The position numbers were made by a program, and so were the translations under genes. Below are positions 1-9,168 of a stretch of 37,314 nt of DNA, piece by piece. The notes beneath the pieces are model-generated. The model worked only from the letters and a program-made list of their open reading frames with translations, had not been told where the DNA came from and did not search any database. Position 1 is the first letter of the stretch. The number at the start of each line of letters is the position of its first letter. This stretch comes from an uncultured Flavobacteriaceae bacterium (lineage in GTDB: Bacteria > Bacteroidota > Bacteroidia > Flavobacteriales > Flavobacteriaceae), in NCBI GenBank assembly GCA_913043275.1, contig CAJWLL010000019.1, positions 1 through 37,314 of the forward strand, given 5' to 3'.

Positions 1-1092
1 GATATGTCAGCTTTTTACAAGTTGAATTATATGCAATTACATTTGACTGATGATCAATCCTTTACTTTCCCCTCAAAGGCATATCCGAAATTGGCCACTA
101 AGGACAGACATTACTCAAAAGAGGAGTTAGTAGATTTAGTTAATTATGCAGATCTGAGAGGAATAACCTTGATTCCTGAAATTGAAATACCAGGTCACGC
201 CAAAAAATTTATTGAGGCCTACCCTGAGATTTTTTCTCCAAAATTAAAAGATTGGGGGAAAAACATGTGGGGAGGAGATGCCATTAATAATGTTGTCAAT
301 ATAGGTAGTGAAAAGGTATATGACGCAATAAATGTTATATTAGACGAAGTCATAGAAATTTTCGACACTTCTCCATATATACACATAGGTGCAGATGAAG
401 CGACCATCAATAATTTAAAGGGAGATCCAGAGGCTGAGGCCATGATGAAAAAAGAAAATTTAGATGGAGATGTTCATGAGCTCTATAGACACTTTATCGT
501 TAGAATGAATGATCTGGTTAAAAGTAAAAATAAAACCATGTGTATTTGGGAGGGATTTAAGCGAGATGGTAAAGTTCAGATTCCCAAAGATCTAATTGTT
601 TTTGAGTTTGAATCGCTCTACAACCTTCCTAATCATCTAGTCGAAGATGGATATACCTTAGTCAATACCTCTTGGGAGCCCCTATATGTTGTTGGAACTG
701 GAATTGAGGGAGGGTGGATTCCTCGTAAATGGGAACCAAAAAAAATCTACTCATGGAATATGTGGCAGTTTGAAAATTGGTACCACAAATCTCCTTCCTC
801 TAAAAAACCGATTCAGTTAGATAGAACCCCTCTTGTAATTGGAGCTCAAATGTGTGCATGGGAGCAAACAGATGAGGGTGAAATACCAAGTTTACGAAGA
901 AGAATTCCCCCTTTCGTAGAAAGAATTTGGAATACTGAATATAAGATCCCTTTTAAACGATTTTATGATAACTTAGATAAAACAGACCAAAAATTATCTA
1001 TTCTAATTAATAATAATAAACAAGACAGCCTTTTAATTGGCTTTAATATTATTGATGATGGCAATGGATTACCTATTAGAGCCAAAAACTAG
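1..1092 (+). CDS. GH20 beta-N-acetylhexosaminidase, 5'-truncated by the window edge
   Basis: The enzyme would release terminal beta-linked N-acetylglucosamine or N-acetylgalactosamine from exported glycans by substrate-assisted catalysis. The visible part carries the GH20 barrel motifs in order: HLTDDQ near the start, IPEIEIPGHA in the middle, and HIGADE at nucleotides 382-399, whose adjacent Asp-Glu pair is the family's catalytic polarizer and acid/base. The frame is open from base 1, and the first Met (base 4) lies inside the conserved barrel. The real start, signal peptide and GH20 N-terminal domain must therefore lie upstream. The next gene follows after 36 bases on the same strand, so it probably shares a transcript with the following carbohydrate genes. 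The family call is firm; the sugar specificity cannot be read from this part. Confidence 0.93.
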   Translation, partial: DMSAFYKLNYMQLHLTDDQSFTFPSKAYPKLATKDRHYSKEELVDLVNYADLRGITLIPEIEIPGHAKKFIEAYPEIFSPKLKDWGKNMWGGDAINNVVNIGSEKVYDAINVILDEVIEIFDTSPYIHIGADEATINNLKGDPEAEAMMKKENLDGDVHELYRHFIVRMNDLVKSKNKTMCIWEGFKRDGKVQIPKDLIVFEFESLYNLPNHLVEDGYTLVNTSWEPLYVVGTGIEGGWIPRKWEPKKIYSWNMWQFENWYHKSPSSKKPIQLDRTPLVIGAQMCAWEQTDEGEIPSLRRRIPPFVERIWNTEYKIPFKRFYDNLDKTDQKLSILINNNKQDSLLIGFNIIDDGNGLPIRAKN

Positions 1093-1128
1093 TATTAAAT
1101 ATTTGTAATTGGATTAATTTATAATTTT

Positions 1129-3048
1129 ATGCGAAAATTAATCCACTTATCACTTATTGCGATTAGTCTTTTTGACTTTTCGTATTGTAATTCTCAGTAT
1201 CAAAGCGTTGCCAGAATTTGGAACGAGGTGATATTGGAATCCATTAGAAAAGATTTTGCAAGGCCCACCGTTCATGCGAGAAATCTTTTTCATCTCTCTG
1301 CGGCAATGTATGATGCATGGGCTGTTTTTGATGAGCAATCTGAAACCTACTTCCTCAACAAATCTAATCATGGTTACCACATTCCTTATCAAAAAACACA
1401 TTATCCTGGAGACAAAGAAAAAAATAGGGAAGTAGCAATCAGCTACGCAGCCTTTAGGATTTTGAATCACCGTTATGAAGTATCGCCGGGTTATAAAAAA
1501 TCCAAAGTCATAATAGATGAAGCATTTTCATCACTGGGTTATGATCCCAATTTTAATTCTATTGACTATACGTCAGGAAATCCAGCTGCTTTAGGTAATT
1601 ATATTGCTAACAGCATCATAGATTATGGTTGGCAAGATGGTTCAAATGAGGAGTATTTCTATACAAATCTTTATTATGAACCTGTAAACAAACCTTTGAT
1701 TTTAAAAAATTCCGGTGTAAAGGGAATTACAGATATAAATCGTTGGCAACCGTTGGCTTTCGAAAAATTCATCGATCAATCTGGCAATGAATTGGCCGGA
1801 AATGTTCCAGAATTTTTGGGACCAGAGTGGGGTAAAGTTTTACCATTTAGTCTTAAATTATCTAATCTAAAAACCTTAAAAAGGGATGGTCAAACATATC
1901 CCGTTTATTTTGATCCTGGTCACCCTCCACTTTTTTTAAGGGCCGATGGTTCATTAAATGAAGAATTTGTATGGAATCATAGTCTGGTCTCTGTTTGGGG
2001 TTCCCACCTTGATCCTGATGATGGTGTTGTCTGGGATATTTCGCCTAAAGGTATAGGGAATTTGGATTTTAAAAATAAAAATTACGATTTAGAGGTTTTA
2101 CAAAAAATTTACGATATCGATGGTGGAGACAATTCTACCGGACATCCATATAATCCATTTACAGGGAAAGCCTATCTCGAAAATTTAGTACCGCGTGGAG
2201 ATTATACACGAGTAATTGCAGAGTTTTGGGCTGATGGACCAGACTCAGAAACACCTCCTGGACATTGGTTTACTATACTCAATTATGTTTCAGATCATGA
2301 GGATTTCGAAATTAAATTTGAAGGTATCTACCCCATGAATCGACTCGAATGGGATATTAAATCTTATTTTATTCTTGGAGGGGCCATGCACGATGCTGCA
2401 ATAGCGGCTTGGGGGATTAAAGGTTTTTATGATTATGTAAGACCAATAACTGCAATAAGGTACATGGCTGATCTTGGTCAATCGACAGACCCCAATAAAC
2501 CCAATTTTCATCCTAATGGAATTCGACTTATAAAGGGTAGGATTGAACTAGTTGACAAAGATGATCCTCTTGTTGGAATAGAAAACCAAAACCTAAATAA
2601 GATCAAGGTTTTTACCTGGCGTGGTCATGAATATATTAAAAACATAAACACGGATTATGCAAAAGTGGGATGGATATTAGCAGAAAACTGGTGGCCCTAT
2701 CAACGCCCTACCTTTGTCACTCCAAATTTTGCAGGATACGTGTCAGGCCATTCTACTTATTCAAGAGCTGCAGCAGAAGTTCTTACTCTAGTTACAGGGT
2801 GTGAGTATTTCCCAGGAGGACTAGGAGGTTTCAAAGCAACCAAAAATAAATTTCTTGTTTTTGAAGAAGGGCCCAGTCAAAATATTCAAATTCAATGGGG
2901 TACCTTTAGAGACGCTAGTAACCAATGTAGTCTTTCCAGAATATGGGGAGGAATTCATCCACCTGTAGACGACCTTCCTGGAAGATTAATAGGGGAGGAT
3001 ATCGGAATAAATGCTTTTAATTTTAGTTTATCTTTTTTTAATAAATGA
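1129..3048 (+). CDS. Vanadium-dependent haloperoxidase-like protein (PAP2/chloroperoxidase superfamily), exported
   Basis: This 639-residue protein starts with a hydrophobic signal-like segment and a helical N-terminal region typical of vanadium chloroperoxidase relatives. All three vanadate/phosphate-site motifs are visible. The first is KX6RP with Lys431, Arg438 and Pro439. The second is Ser539-Gly540-His541 within the GYVSGHST stretch. The third is SRX5H with Ser603, Arg604 and His610. In the family these residues bind vanadate and support peroxide-dependent halide oxidation, and the same fold also gives acid phosphatases. Halide choice, or a phosphatase role instead, cannot be told from sequence. 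Its stop overlaps the start of the next glycoside hydrolase by four bases (ATGA), so the two are probably translationally coupled. Its place among carbohydrate genes is unusual and suggests oxidative or halogen chemistry on the glycan or on defence phenolics; that is inference. Confidence 0.85.
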   Translation: MRKLIHLSLIAISLFDFSYCNSQYQSVARIWNEVILESIRKDFARPTVHARNLFHLSAAMYDAWAVFDEQSETYFLNKSNHGYHIPYQKTHYPGDKEKNREVAISYAAFRILNHRYEVSPGYKKSKVIIDEAFSSLGYDPNFNSIDYTSGNPAALGNYIANSIIDYGWQDGSNEEYFYTNLYYEPVNKPLILKNSGVKGITDINRWQPLAFEKFIDQSGNELAGNVPEFLGPEWGKVLPFSLKLSNLKTLKRDGQTYPVYFDPGHPPLFLRADGSLNEEFVWNHSLVSVWGSHLDPDDGVVWDISPKGIGNLDFKNKNYDLEVLQKIYDIDGGDNSTGHPYNPFTGKAYLENLVPRGDYTRVIAEFWADGPDSETPPGHWFTILNYVSDHEDFEIKFEGIYPMNRLEWDIKSYFILGGAMHDAAIAAWGIKGFYDYVRPITAIRYMADLGQSTDPNKPNFHPNGIRLIKGRIELVDKDDPLVGIENQNLNKIKVFTWRGHEYIKNINTDYAKVGWILAENWWPYQRPTFVTPNFAGYVSGHSTYSRAAAEVLTLVTGCEYFPGGLGGFKATKNKFLVFEEGPSQNIQIQWGTFRDASNQCSLSRIWGGIHPPVDDLPGRLIGEDIGINAFNFSLSFFNK

Positions 3049-4679
3049 TGAAAAACTTTCTTTTTTCATTTTTTAGTTTAACACTATTAATGTGTTGCCA
3101 AAATGATCCTAATTCACAAATCATTGATGAAAATGTTGTAGGCCAATACATTGATGATTTTAATAAAAATGATATAGAATTGTATCAACAATTCATACCG
3201 AACGATGCTGTAAAATCTTTTTTACTAGATAATGTACCCTTGATTGAAATCCCTGATAAAGAAATTGAAGAGATATATTATTTTAGATGGTGGACCTATC
3301 GAAAACATCTAAAAGAAACAGAAGATGGTTTTGTGATTACCGAGTTTCTTCCAGAAGTAAATTGGTCAAAGAAACACAATACAATAAATTGTCCTGCTGC
3401 CCATCATATCTATGAGGGTAGATGGCTTAGGGACCCGAAATACGTCTCTGATTATATCGATTTTTGGTTAAAAAAATCCGAGGATGGTATCAGACAATAC
3501 AGTTTTTGGGTGGCAGATGCCACACTTTCATTTCACAAGATTCATCGTAATGATTCTCTGATCAATGATCAGTTACCATTTCTTTTGAAAAATTACGAAA
3601 AATGGGAAGCGGAGAGACGGGAGAAAAACAATACACTTTTCTGGCAATATGACACAGCTGACGGAATGGAACATACTGCAAGTGGTCGAATACTTAACAA
3701 TGGTATAGATACATTTACAGTTACTGCAACTCGACCGACTATTAATAGCTATATGTATGGTGACGCAATGGCAATTGCTCAAATGGCTCAAATACTCAAT
3801 AAACCATCATTATCATCATCCTTTTTAGAAAATGCAAAGAAAATTAAACAAAATGTTCAACAACGTCTATGGAACAAAGAGCTTAACTTTTTTACCGTAT
3901 TACCCAAAGATTATGATCAGGATGAAAAACCTGTAAACATTAGAGAGCTTATAGGTTATGTACCATGGTACTTCAATTTACCCGATGATAAAATAGAGTA
4001 TGCTTCTGCTTGGCAAAAAGTAAAAGACACCCTTGGTTTTGCTGCTCCAATAGGTTTGACAGTTACGGAACGCTCACACCCCTATTTTCAAATTAGTTAT
4101 GAGGGTCATGAGTGTCAATGGAATGGTCCTTCCTGGCCTTTCGCTACTACACAAACCCTGAAAGCTTTGGCAAACCATATAAATAACTACACTAATCATC
4201 AAATGGTTTCCAAAAAAGACTATTACGAACTATTGTTACAATACGCCAAAAGTCATAAACGAACTAATCAGAAGGGAGAAACTCTTAATTGGATTGATGA
4301 AAACCTCAATCCTTTTACAGGAGACTGGATTTCAAGAACTCGGTTAAAAACATGGGAAAATGGAACATGGAGTTTGGAAAAAGGCGGTGTTGAAAGAGGT
4401 AAAGACTACAATCACTCAGGATATTGTGATTTGGTAATATCAGATCTTCTTGGACTAAAACCACAAATTGATGGAAGCATTAAAATTCAACCTCTGGTCC
4501 CCGAAAACTGGGATTGGTTTTGCCTAGATAAAGTGCTTTTCAATGGAAGGGAGTTAAGAGTGGTTTGGGACAAGCGTGGTGACCATTACAAAATAGGGAA
4601 AGGTCTGATGGTTTTTATCAATGACAAACTCGTGACCAAATCTCCCTCTATACAAAACTTAATAATTGATTCATTTTGA
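3045..4679 (+). CDS. Glycoside hydrolase, MGH1/GH63-like (alpha/alpha)6 fold, probable lipoprotein
   Basis: This is a 544-residue exported enzyme with a hydrophobic leader ending in LLMCC, where Cys17 or Cys18 could be lipidated although the lipobox is not canonical. The body resembles the mannosylglycerate-hydrolase/GH63-like (alpha/alpha)6-barrel proteins annotated as MGH1-like glycoside hydrolase domains. An HHIYEGRWLRDP stretch lies near residue 120, followed by DGMEHTASG at residues 206-214 with a possible acidic catalytic residue. WNGPSWPFATT at residues 359-369 is the strongest resemblance to that clan. The start is ATG at 3045 or the adjacent ATG at 3048; both overlap the haloperoxidase stop. 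The substrate is unknown; neighbouring genes suggest an oligosaccharide from a complex glycan. The fold assignment is fairly sure, the CAZy family is not. Confidence 0.7.
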   Translation: MMKNFLFSFFSLTLLMCCQNDPNSQIIDENVVGQYIDDFNKNDIELYQQFIPNDAVKSFLLDNVPLIEIPDKEIEEIYYFRWWTYRKHLKETEDGFVITEFLPEVNWSKKHNTINCPAAHHIYEGRWLRDPKYVSDYIDFWLKKSEDGIRQYSFWVADATLSFHKIHRNDSLINDQLPFLLKNYEKWEAERREKNNTLFWQYDTADGMEHTASGRILNNGIDTFTVTATRPTINSYMYGDAMAIAQMAQILNKPSLSSSFLENAKKIKQNVQQRLWNKELNFFTVLPKDYDQDEKPVNIRELIGYVPWYFNLPDDKIEYASAWQKVKDTLGFAAPIGLTVTERSHPYFQISYEGHECQWNGPSWPFATTQTLKALANHINNYTNHQMVSKKDYYELLLQYAKSHKRTNQKGETLNWIDENLNPFTGDWISRTRLKTWENGTWSLEKGGVERGKDYNHSGYCDLVISDLLGLKPQIDGSIKIQPLVPENWDWFCLDKVLFNGRELRVVWDKRGDHYKIGKGLMVFINDKLVTKSPSIQNLIIDSF

Positions 4680-4717
4680 TTTGTAATAAAAAAACTAATA
4701 ACTAAAAAACTTCAATA

Positions 4718-6805
4718 ATGAATACCATCAAAAAATTAACCAAACTCTTCATTTTATTGGTTCTATGCATTAATTCAAAGATTTCCGCACAGAATTCAAC
4801 AAAAGAACTCTCACTTAGCCCTCTATTTACTGATCATATGGTACTACAACAAAAAAATCTGAACCCTATTTGGGGAATGGCTAAAGGCGGTGCAGAAATC
4901 AAAGTTACAACCAGCTGGGGAGAAACCGCCAAAACTACGGCAAATACTAATGGAAAATGGCAGACAAAACTCAATACTCCAGCCTATGGTGGGCCTTATT
5001 TTATTAGTATTGAATCCGGAGATGACAAAATACAGTTGAAAGAAGTTCTCATAGGTGAAGTATGGTTAGCATCAGGCCAATCAAATATGGAATGGAAAAT
5101 GAATCATTGTAGCGGGTGCATAGACAACCAAGACAAAGAAATCGCAAATGCCAACTATCCAGCCATAAGAATGTTTAATGTCCCTATGGATCTATCCGGA
5201 GAAAAATTAAAAAATCAGAAATGGGAAGAAACCAACTCTAAAAATATCGTTAATTTTAGTGCTACGGCCTATTTTTTTGCTCGAGAATTACACCAAAATA
5301 TGGACACCCCTATTGGAATCATTAATACTAGCTGGGGAGGCACAAGAGTAGAGGCATGGACAAGTCCAAAAAAACTCAATGAGCTAGGTCCTACTAATCA
5401 TATAGAGCATCAAGCGGTGGATAGATTTAATGACAATCAAGAAGAGTACAAAAGGTATAATGATTCTTTAATATCAGTTAATGAGAAGAACTTTGGATTT
5501 AAAATTATTGAATTTCCAACGAATAAGGAAGATGTTAAAAAAAAATGGCATGAATACGATTTTAAAGACCAAAAATTTTCTGAGATTGATTTTAATGATA
5601 CTCAATGGAATAAAATTAATTTAGATCCAGACTTTGAGGATAGCTTATTTTTCGAAAATTTATATTTCGGGAATCAATCTATACTTGAAGACGGAACCGT
5701 ATGGTTCAGAACAAAATTTGATGTAATAAATCCTACTGCTAAACATAATTTAATCTTTTCTATAGGAATTGATGATTTTGATCAGACATTCATTAATGGA
5801 CAAAATATTGGAAATACTTTTCTAAATCTTGATGAACGAAATTATACCATCCCATTGGGACTATTAAAAAAGAAAAATAACGTATTAGCAGTTCGATTAA
5901 CAGATTTTATGCTAGGCGGAGGTTTTAGAGGCCCTGCCTATGTGCTTTCAGATTCTGATTCGATTGGCTTGCCGTTTAAGGATTTCAGATACAAACACCA
6001 GGCAATCATTTCCAATGGTTATTTGATGGTTCACGACTATAATGAAGAGGATCTTCAAAAAAAAATTGTCAATGGTGAAAATAAATTTTTAAAAGCATAT
6101 AACCTTAATGATCCAAATGAATATTCTATTCTTTATCATAGAATGTTAAAGCCAACAATACCCTACGGGATCAAAGGTGTTATCTGGTATCAGGGAGAGT
6201 CTAATGTCCGAAATTATAAAGAATATACTGTTCTTTTAGATGGAATGATAAACGATTGGAGATCCCATTGGAATGATGACTTTTCATTTTACTTTGCTCA
6301 GATTGCTCCATTTATTTATTCCACTTCAGAAATTTCTCAAGGTCTAAGAGATGCCCAAAGAAAAATTTTGAATGTGACTCCCAAAACGGGTATGGCAATC
6401 TTATTAGATATTGGAGAGGAGAATGATATTCACCCTCATAACAAACAAGATGTTGGAAAAAGATTGGCTCTTTTGGCATTAAATAAAGACTATGGATTTG
6501 ACCTAGTGGACTCAGGTCCACTTTATTCAAATCATAATGTAAAAGATGAATACATTGAGATATCATTTGATAATTTAGGATCTGGATTAATTGCAAAAAA
6601 ACCATTACTTGGCTTTGAAATTTCAGGTCAAGATGGTATTTTCTATACTGCCGATGCTGAAATTAAAAATGATATATTAAAAGTTTATTCATCGGAAGTA
6701 AAAAAACCAAAAGATGTTAGATATGGATGGAAAAATTATTTCGAGGCTACTTTGTTTAATCGAGAGGGGTTACCTGCCTCGTCTTTTACTACCTCAGATC
6801 AATAA
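4718..6805 (+). CDS. Sialate O-acetylesterase-like SGNH carbohydrate esterase, exported
   Basis: This 695-residue protein has a signal peptide ending in KISAQ. It matches the sialate O-acetylesterase family: an N-terminal beta domain beginning SPLFTDHMVLQ, then the SGNH block VWLASGQSNMEW with nucleophile Ser122. A jelly-roll insertion of about 160 residues follows (roughly residues 265-410, with paired W...F/Y strands), then GVIWYQGESN and an Asp-Ile-His near the C-terminus that would complete the triad. Related enzymes remove acetyl groups from sialic acids or from plant and algal polysaccharides. No sialic-acid genes are nearby, so deacetylation of another glycan is more likely here. The C-terminus closes with the family's usual LPAS-x-F-x-T ending, so the protein looks complete although the next gene overlaps its end. 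Confidence 0.88.
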   Translation: MNTIKKLTKLFILLVLCINSKISAQNSTKELSLSPLFTDHMVLQQKNLNPIWGMAKGGAEIKVTTSWGETAKTTANTNGKWQTKLNTPAYGGPYFISIESGDDKIQLKEVLIGEVWLASGQSNMEWKMNHCSGCIDNQDKEIANANYPAIRMFNVPMDLSGEKLKNQKWEETNSKNIVNFSATAYFFARELHQNMDTPIGIINTSWGGTRVEAWTSPKKLNELGPTNHIEHQAVDRFNDNQEEYKRYNDSLISVNEKNFGFKIIEFPTNKEDVKKKWHEYDFKDQKFSEIDFNDTQWNKINLDPDFEDSLFFENLYFGNQSILEDGTVWFRTKFDVINPTAKHNLIFSIGIDDFDQTFINGQNIGNTFLNLDERNYTIPLGLLKKKNNVLAVRLTDFMLGGGFRGPAYVLSDSDSIGLPFKDFRYKHQAIISNGYLMVHDYNEEDLQKKIVNGENKFLKAYNLNDPNEYSILYHRMLKPTIPYGIKGVIWYQGESNVRNYKEYTVLLDGMINDWRSHWNDDFSFYFAQIAPFIYSTSEISQGLRDAQRKILNVTPKTGMAILLDIGEENDIHPHNKQDVGKRLALLALNKDYGFDLVDSGPLYSNHNVKDEYIEISFDNLGSGLIAKKPLLGFEISGQDGIFYTADAEIKNDILKVYSSEVKKPKDVRYGWKNYFEATLFNREGLPASSFTTSDQ

Positions 6806-6812
6806 AATAATA
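6714..6812 (+). other. Ambiguous translation start region of the GH78 gene
   Basis: Three readings compete. ATG at 6714 (or 6723) gives an N-terminal extension of 28 (or 25) residues, overlapping the upstream esterase by about 90 bases. ATC at 6798 gives a textbook signal peptide. ATG at 6812 is out of frame but would come into frame if the following T8 tract lost one T, again giving a plausible short leader. No Shine-Dalgarno helps, as is usual in Bacteroidota. Confidence 0.5.
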
Positions 6813-9104
6813 TGCTTATTTTTTTTACCCTATCTTTTATTTGCCCAGTCTTATATTCCTATCAAGACAAAACCAATCGAATGGAAGGGGCATTGGATAA
6901 CTGCTGTTGGGCAAAAAAACGAGCCCAACAATTGGACTGCATTCGGGAAAACCTTTGAGGTTAAAAAAGTCCCTGCCAAGGCCATGGCCAATATTGCTTG
7001 TGATTCAAAATATTGGATGTGGATCAATGGCATATTGGCTGTATTTGAGGGGCAACTCAAAAGAGGGCCCAATCCCAACGATACCTACTATGACGAAGTA
7101 GATATCAGTCCATTTTTAAAAGTAGGTGACAACAACATTTCCCTCTTGGTTTGGTATTTTGGAAAGGAAGGTTTTTCACATAAGAGCAGTGGTAAAGCCG
7201 GATTGATTTTTGACTGCCAGACTCCAGATTTTGAATTGATTTCAGATAGTAGTTGGAGGGCAGTCATTAGACCTGAATTTCAAACCGCTGGCCCTCCACT
7301 TCCCAATTGGAGATTACCCGAGTCAAGTATAAAGTACGATGCTCGAATGGGTAATTTTGAATTCATCAAAAATCATCAAAAAACCCAAAAGTGGGATAAT
7401 ACTATATCTTTAGGGTCTTACCCAGTTTCTCCTTGGAACAATTTGGTCAAACGTCCTATACCCCAGTGGAAAAACTATGGCTTAAAGCAATATGAAAACT
7501 CTATGGAGTTTCCTTTCATAAGCACCGGAGACAAGATAGTTTGCGAACTTCCTTACAATGCCCAGATCACGCCATTTTTTAGGATTGAAGCTCAAGAGGG
7601 TCAACTGATTACTGTTAAAACTGATCATTATAAAGGAGGAGGAGAGATCAATGTAAGAAGTGAATACATAACTACTAATGGGGAGCAAGCCTATGAAAAT
7701 TTTGGTTGGATGAATGGTGAAGAGGTTTATTACATCATTCCCAAAGGAGTAAAGGTGATCGATCTATTGTACAGGGAGACCGGTTATGATACCGAATTTT
7801 CGGGATATTTTAAATCAGACGACGTATTCTTCAATACACTTTGGCAAAAAGCCAAAAGAACACTTTATGTCACCATGCGAGATACTTATATGGATTGCCC
7901 GGACAGAGAGCGATCCCAATGGTGGGGTGATGTTGTCAATGAAAGTGGAGAGGCCTTTTATGCCTTAGATCTCAAAGGTCAATTGCTAACCAAAAAAGCA
8001 ATTTTGGAATTGATGGCTTGGCAAAGGGCAGACAACACCATTTATTCCCCTGTTCCTAGTGGTAATTGGGAAAAAGAACTGCCGGGTCAAATGTTGGCAA
8101 GTGTGGGATATTTCGGTTTCTGGAATTACTTTTTGAATACGGGGGATTTAGAAACCCTTAAAAAAGTTTATCCGGCAGTAAAAAAATATATTGATGTTTG
8201 GAAGTTGGATAAAAATGGAATACTCATTGACAGAATTACAAAAAACACAAAAAAAGCATGGTATTGGGGAGATTGGGGAGTTAATGTTGATAAAAAATTA
8301 CTTATAAATGCATGGTATTTTCTTGCACTGAAAGGGTATCACCTGATGTCATTAGCAATAGGAAATCAAAATGAGGTCAGTTGGTCTCAACAAGCCATGT
8401 CAAATTTTAAGGAGGCTTTTAATCAATTTTTTTGGGATGAAGATAAATACAAGTCCCCCAATAATTTTGCTGAGGTAGATGACCGTGCCCAAGCTTTAGC
8501 AGTCGTCTCCGGTCTTGCCGAGGTGGATAAGTATGATGTTTTGAGCAATATTTTTCTTTCTCAGGAATTTGCTAGCCCCTATATGGAAAAGTATGTTTGT
8601 GAGGCCCTATTTCAAATGGGTCAAGGGGAATATGCCCTTGAACGATTAAAAAAACGTTTTAAGTTTATGGTCGAGAATGAGAAACATTCAACCCTCTTTG
8701 AGGGCTGGGGTACCGGTAAAGATGGTTTTGGTGGCGGCTCTAGCAATCATGCCTGGAGTGGAGGTGGCTTGACGATTTTGTCTCAATATGTATGTGGTCT
8801 TTATCCTTTGGAACCTGGATGGAAGAAATTCATGGTCAAACCGAATCTTGCTGGGTTATGCTATGCAGAAACAGGAAATATTACCATGGCAGGAAAGGTT
8901 GCGATTGGCCTAAATAAAATCAACACAGGGATGGAAATTAAATTAACCGTTCCAAATCAAAGTGAAGCACATTTATATGTTCCCATATTATATAAAAAAG
9001 TTTACATCAACGGCAAAGCCAAAAATTCAAAAAAGAATGATGATCAATATAATTTGATCAAACTTACAGGGGGAACTTATAAAATTCTTTATAGTCTAAA
9101 CTAA
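6798..9104 (+). CDS. GH78 alpha-L-rhamnosidase-like protein with uncertain start
   Basis: The enzyme would hydrolyse terminal alpha-L-rhamnose. Visible features are N-terminal beta-sandwich domains, then an (alpha/alpha)6 domain with the GH78 motif DCPDRERSQWWGD at residues 366-378 (numbered from 6798), which contains the acidic residues expected at the active site. A WGTGKDGF...NHAWSGGG block and a C-terminal beta domain ending in polar Lys/Asn-rich sequence follow. Length (768 residues) fits smaller GH78 members. The start is unclear. An obvious signal peptide, NKIICLFFLPYLLFAQ, begins right after an ATC codon at 6798, which overlaps the previous stop by eight bases. The nearest in-frame ATGs are at 6714 and 6723, deep inside the upstream gene. 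I chose 6798 because it gives a normal leader, but ATC starts are very rare. Confidence 0.82.
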   Translation: MNKIICLFFLPYLLFAQSYIPIKTKPIEWKGHWITAVGQKNEPNNWTAFGKTFEVKKVPAKAMANIACDSKYWMWINGILAVFEGQLKRGPNPNDTYYDEVDISPFLKVGDNNISLLVWYFGKEGFSHKSSGKAGLIFDCQTPDFELISDSSWRAVIRPEFQTAGPPLPNWRLPESSIKYDARMGNFEFIKNHQKTQKWDNTISLGSYPVSPWNNLVKRPIPQWKNYGLKQYENSMEFPFISTGDKIVCELPYNAQITPFFRIEAQEGQLITVKTDHYKGGGEINVRSEYITTNGEQAYENFGWMNGEEVYYIIPKGVKVIDLLYRETGYDTEFSGYFKSDDVFFNTLWQKAKRTLYVTMRDTYMDCPDRERSQWWGDVVNESGEAFYALDLKGQLLTKKAILELMAWQRADNTIYSPVPSGNWEKELPGQMLASVGYFGFWNYFLNTGDLETLKKVYPAVKKYIDVWKLDKNGILIDRITKNTKKAWYWGDWGVNVDKKLLINAWYFLALKGYHLMSLAIGNQNEVSWSQQAMSNFKEAFNQFFWDEDKYKSPNNFAEVDDRAQALAVVSGLAEVDKYDVLSNIFLSQEFASPYMEKYVCEALFQMGQGEYALERLKKRFKFMVENEKHSTLFEGWGTGKDGFGGGSSNHAWSGGGLTILSQYVCGLYPLEPGWKKFMVKPNLAGLCYAETGNITMAGKVAIGLNKINTGMEIKLTVPNQSEAHLYVPILYKKVYINGKAKNSKKNDDQYNLIKLTGGTYKILYSLN

Positions 9105-9148
9105 TTCCCCAATTGGTTTGTCTTTGGTTATAAAATATCTCAATTCAG

Positions 9149-9162
9149 ATAAATCGATTTAT
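9149..9162. terminator. Palindrome between convergent genes, possible weak bidirectional terminator
   Basis: A perfect 14-base palindrome, ATAAATCGATTTAT, sits between the convergent GH78 and phosphoesterase genes. It is flanked by ATTC on one side and GAAT on the other, so the stem can extend across a two-base bulge. The T-rich sequence after it on the plus strand fits a weak terminator. The stem is AT-rich, so the call is tentative. Confidence 0.3.
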
Positions 9163-9168
9163 GAATTT

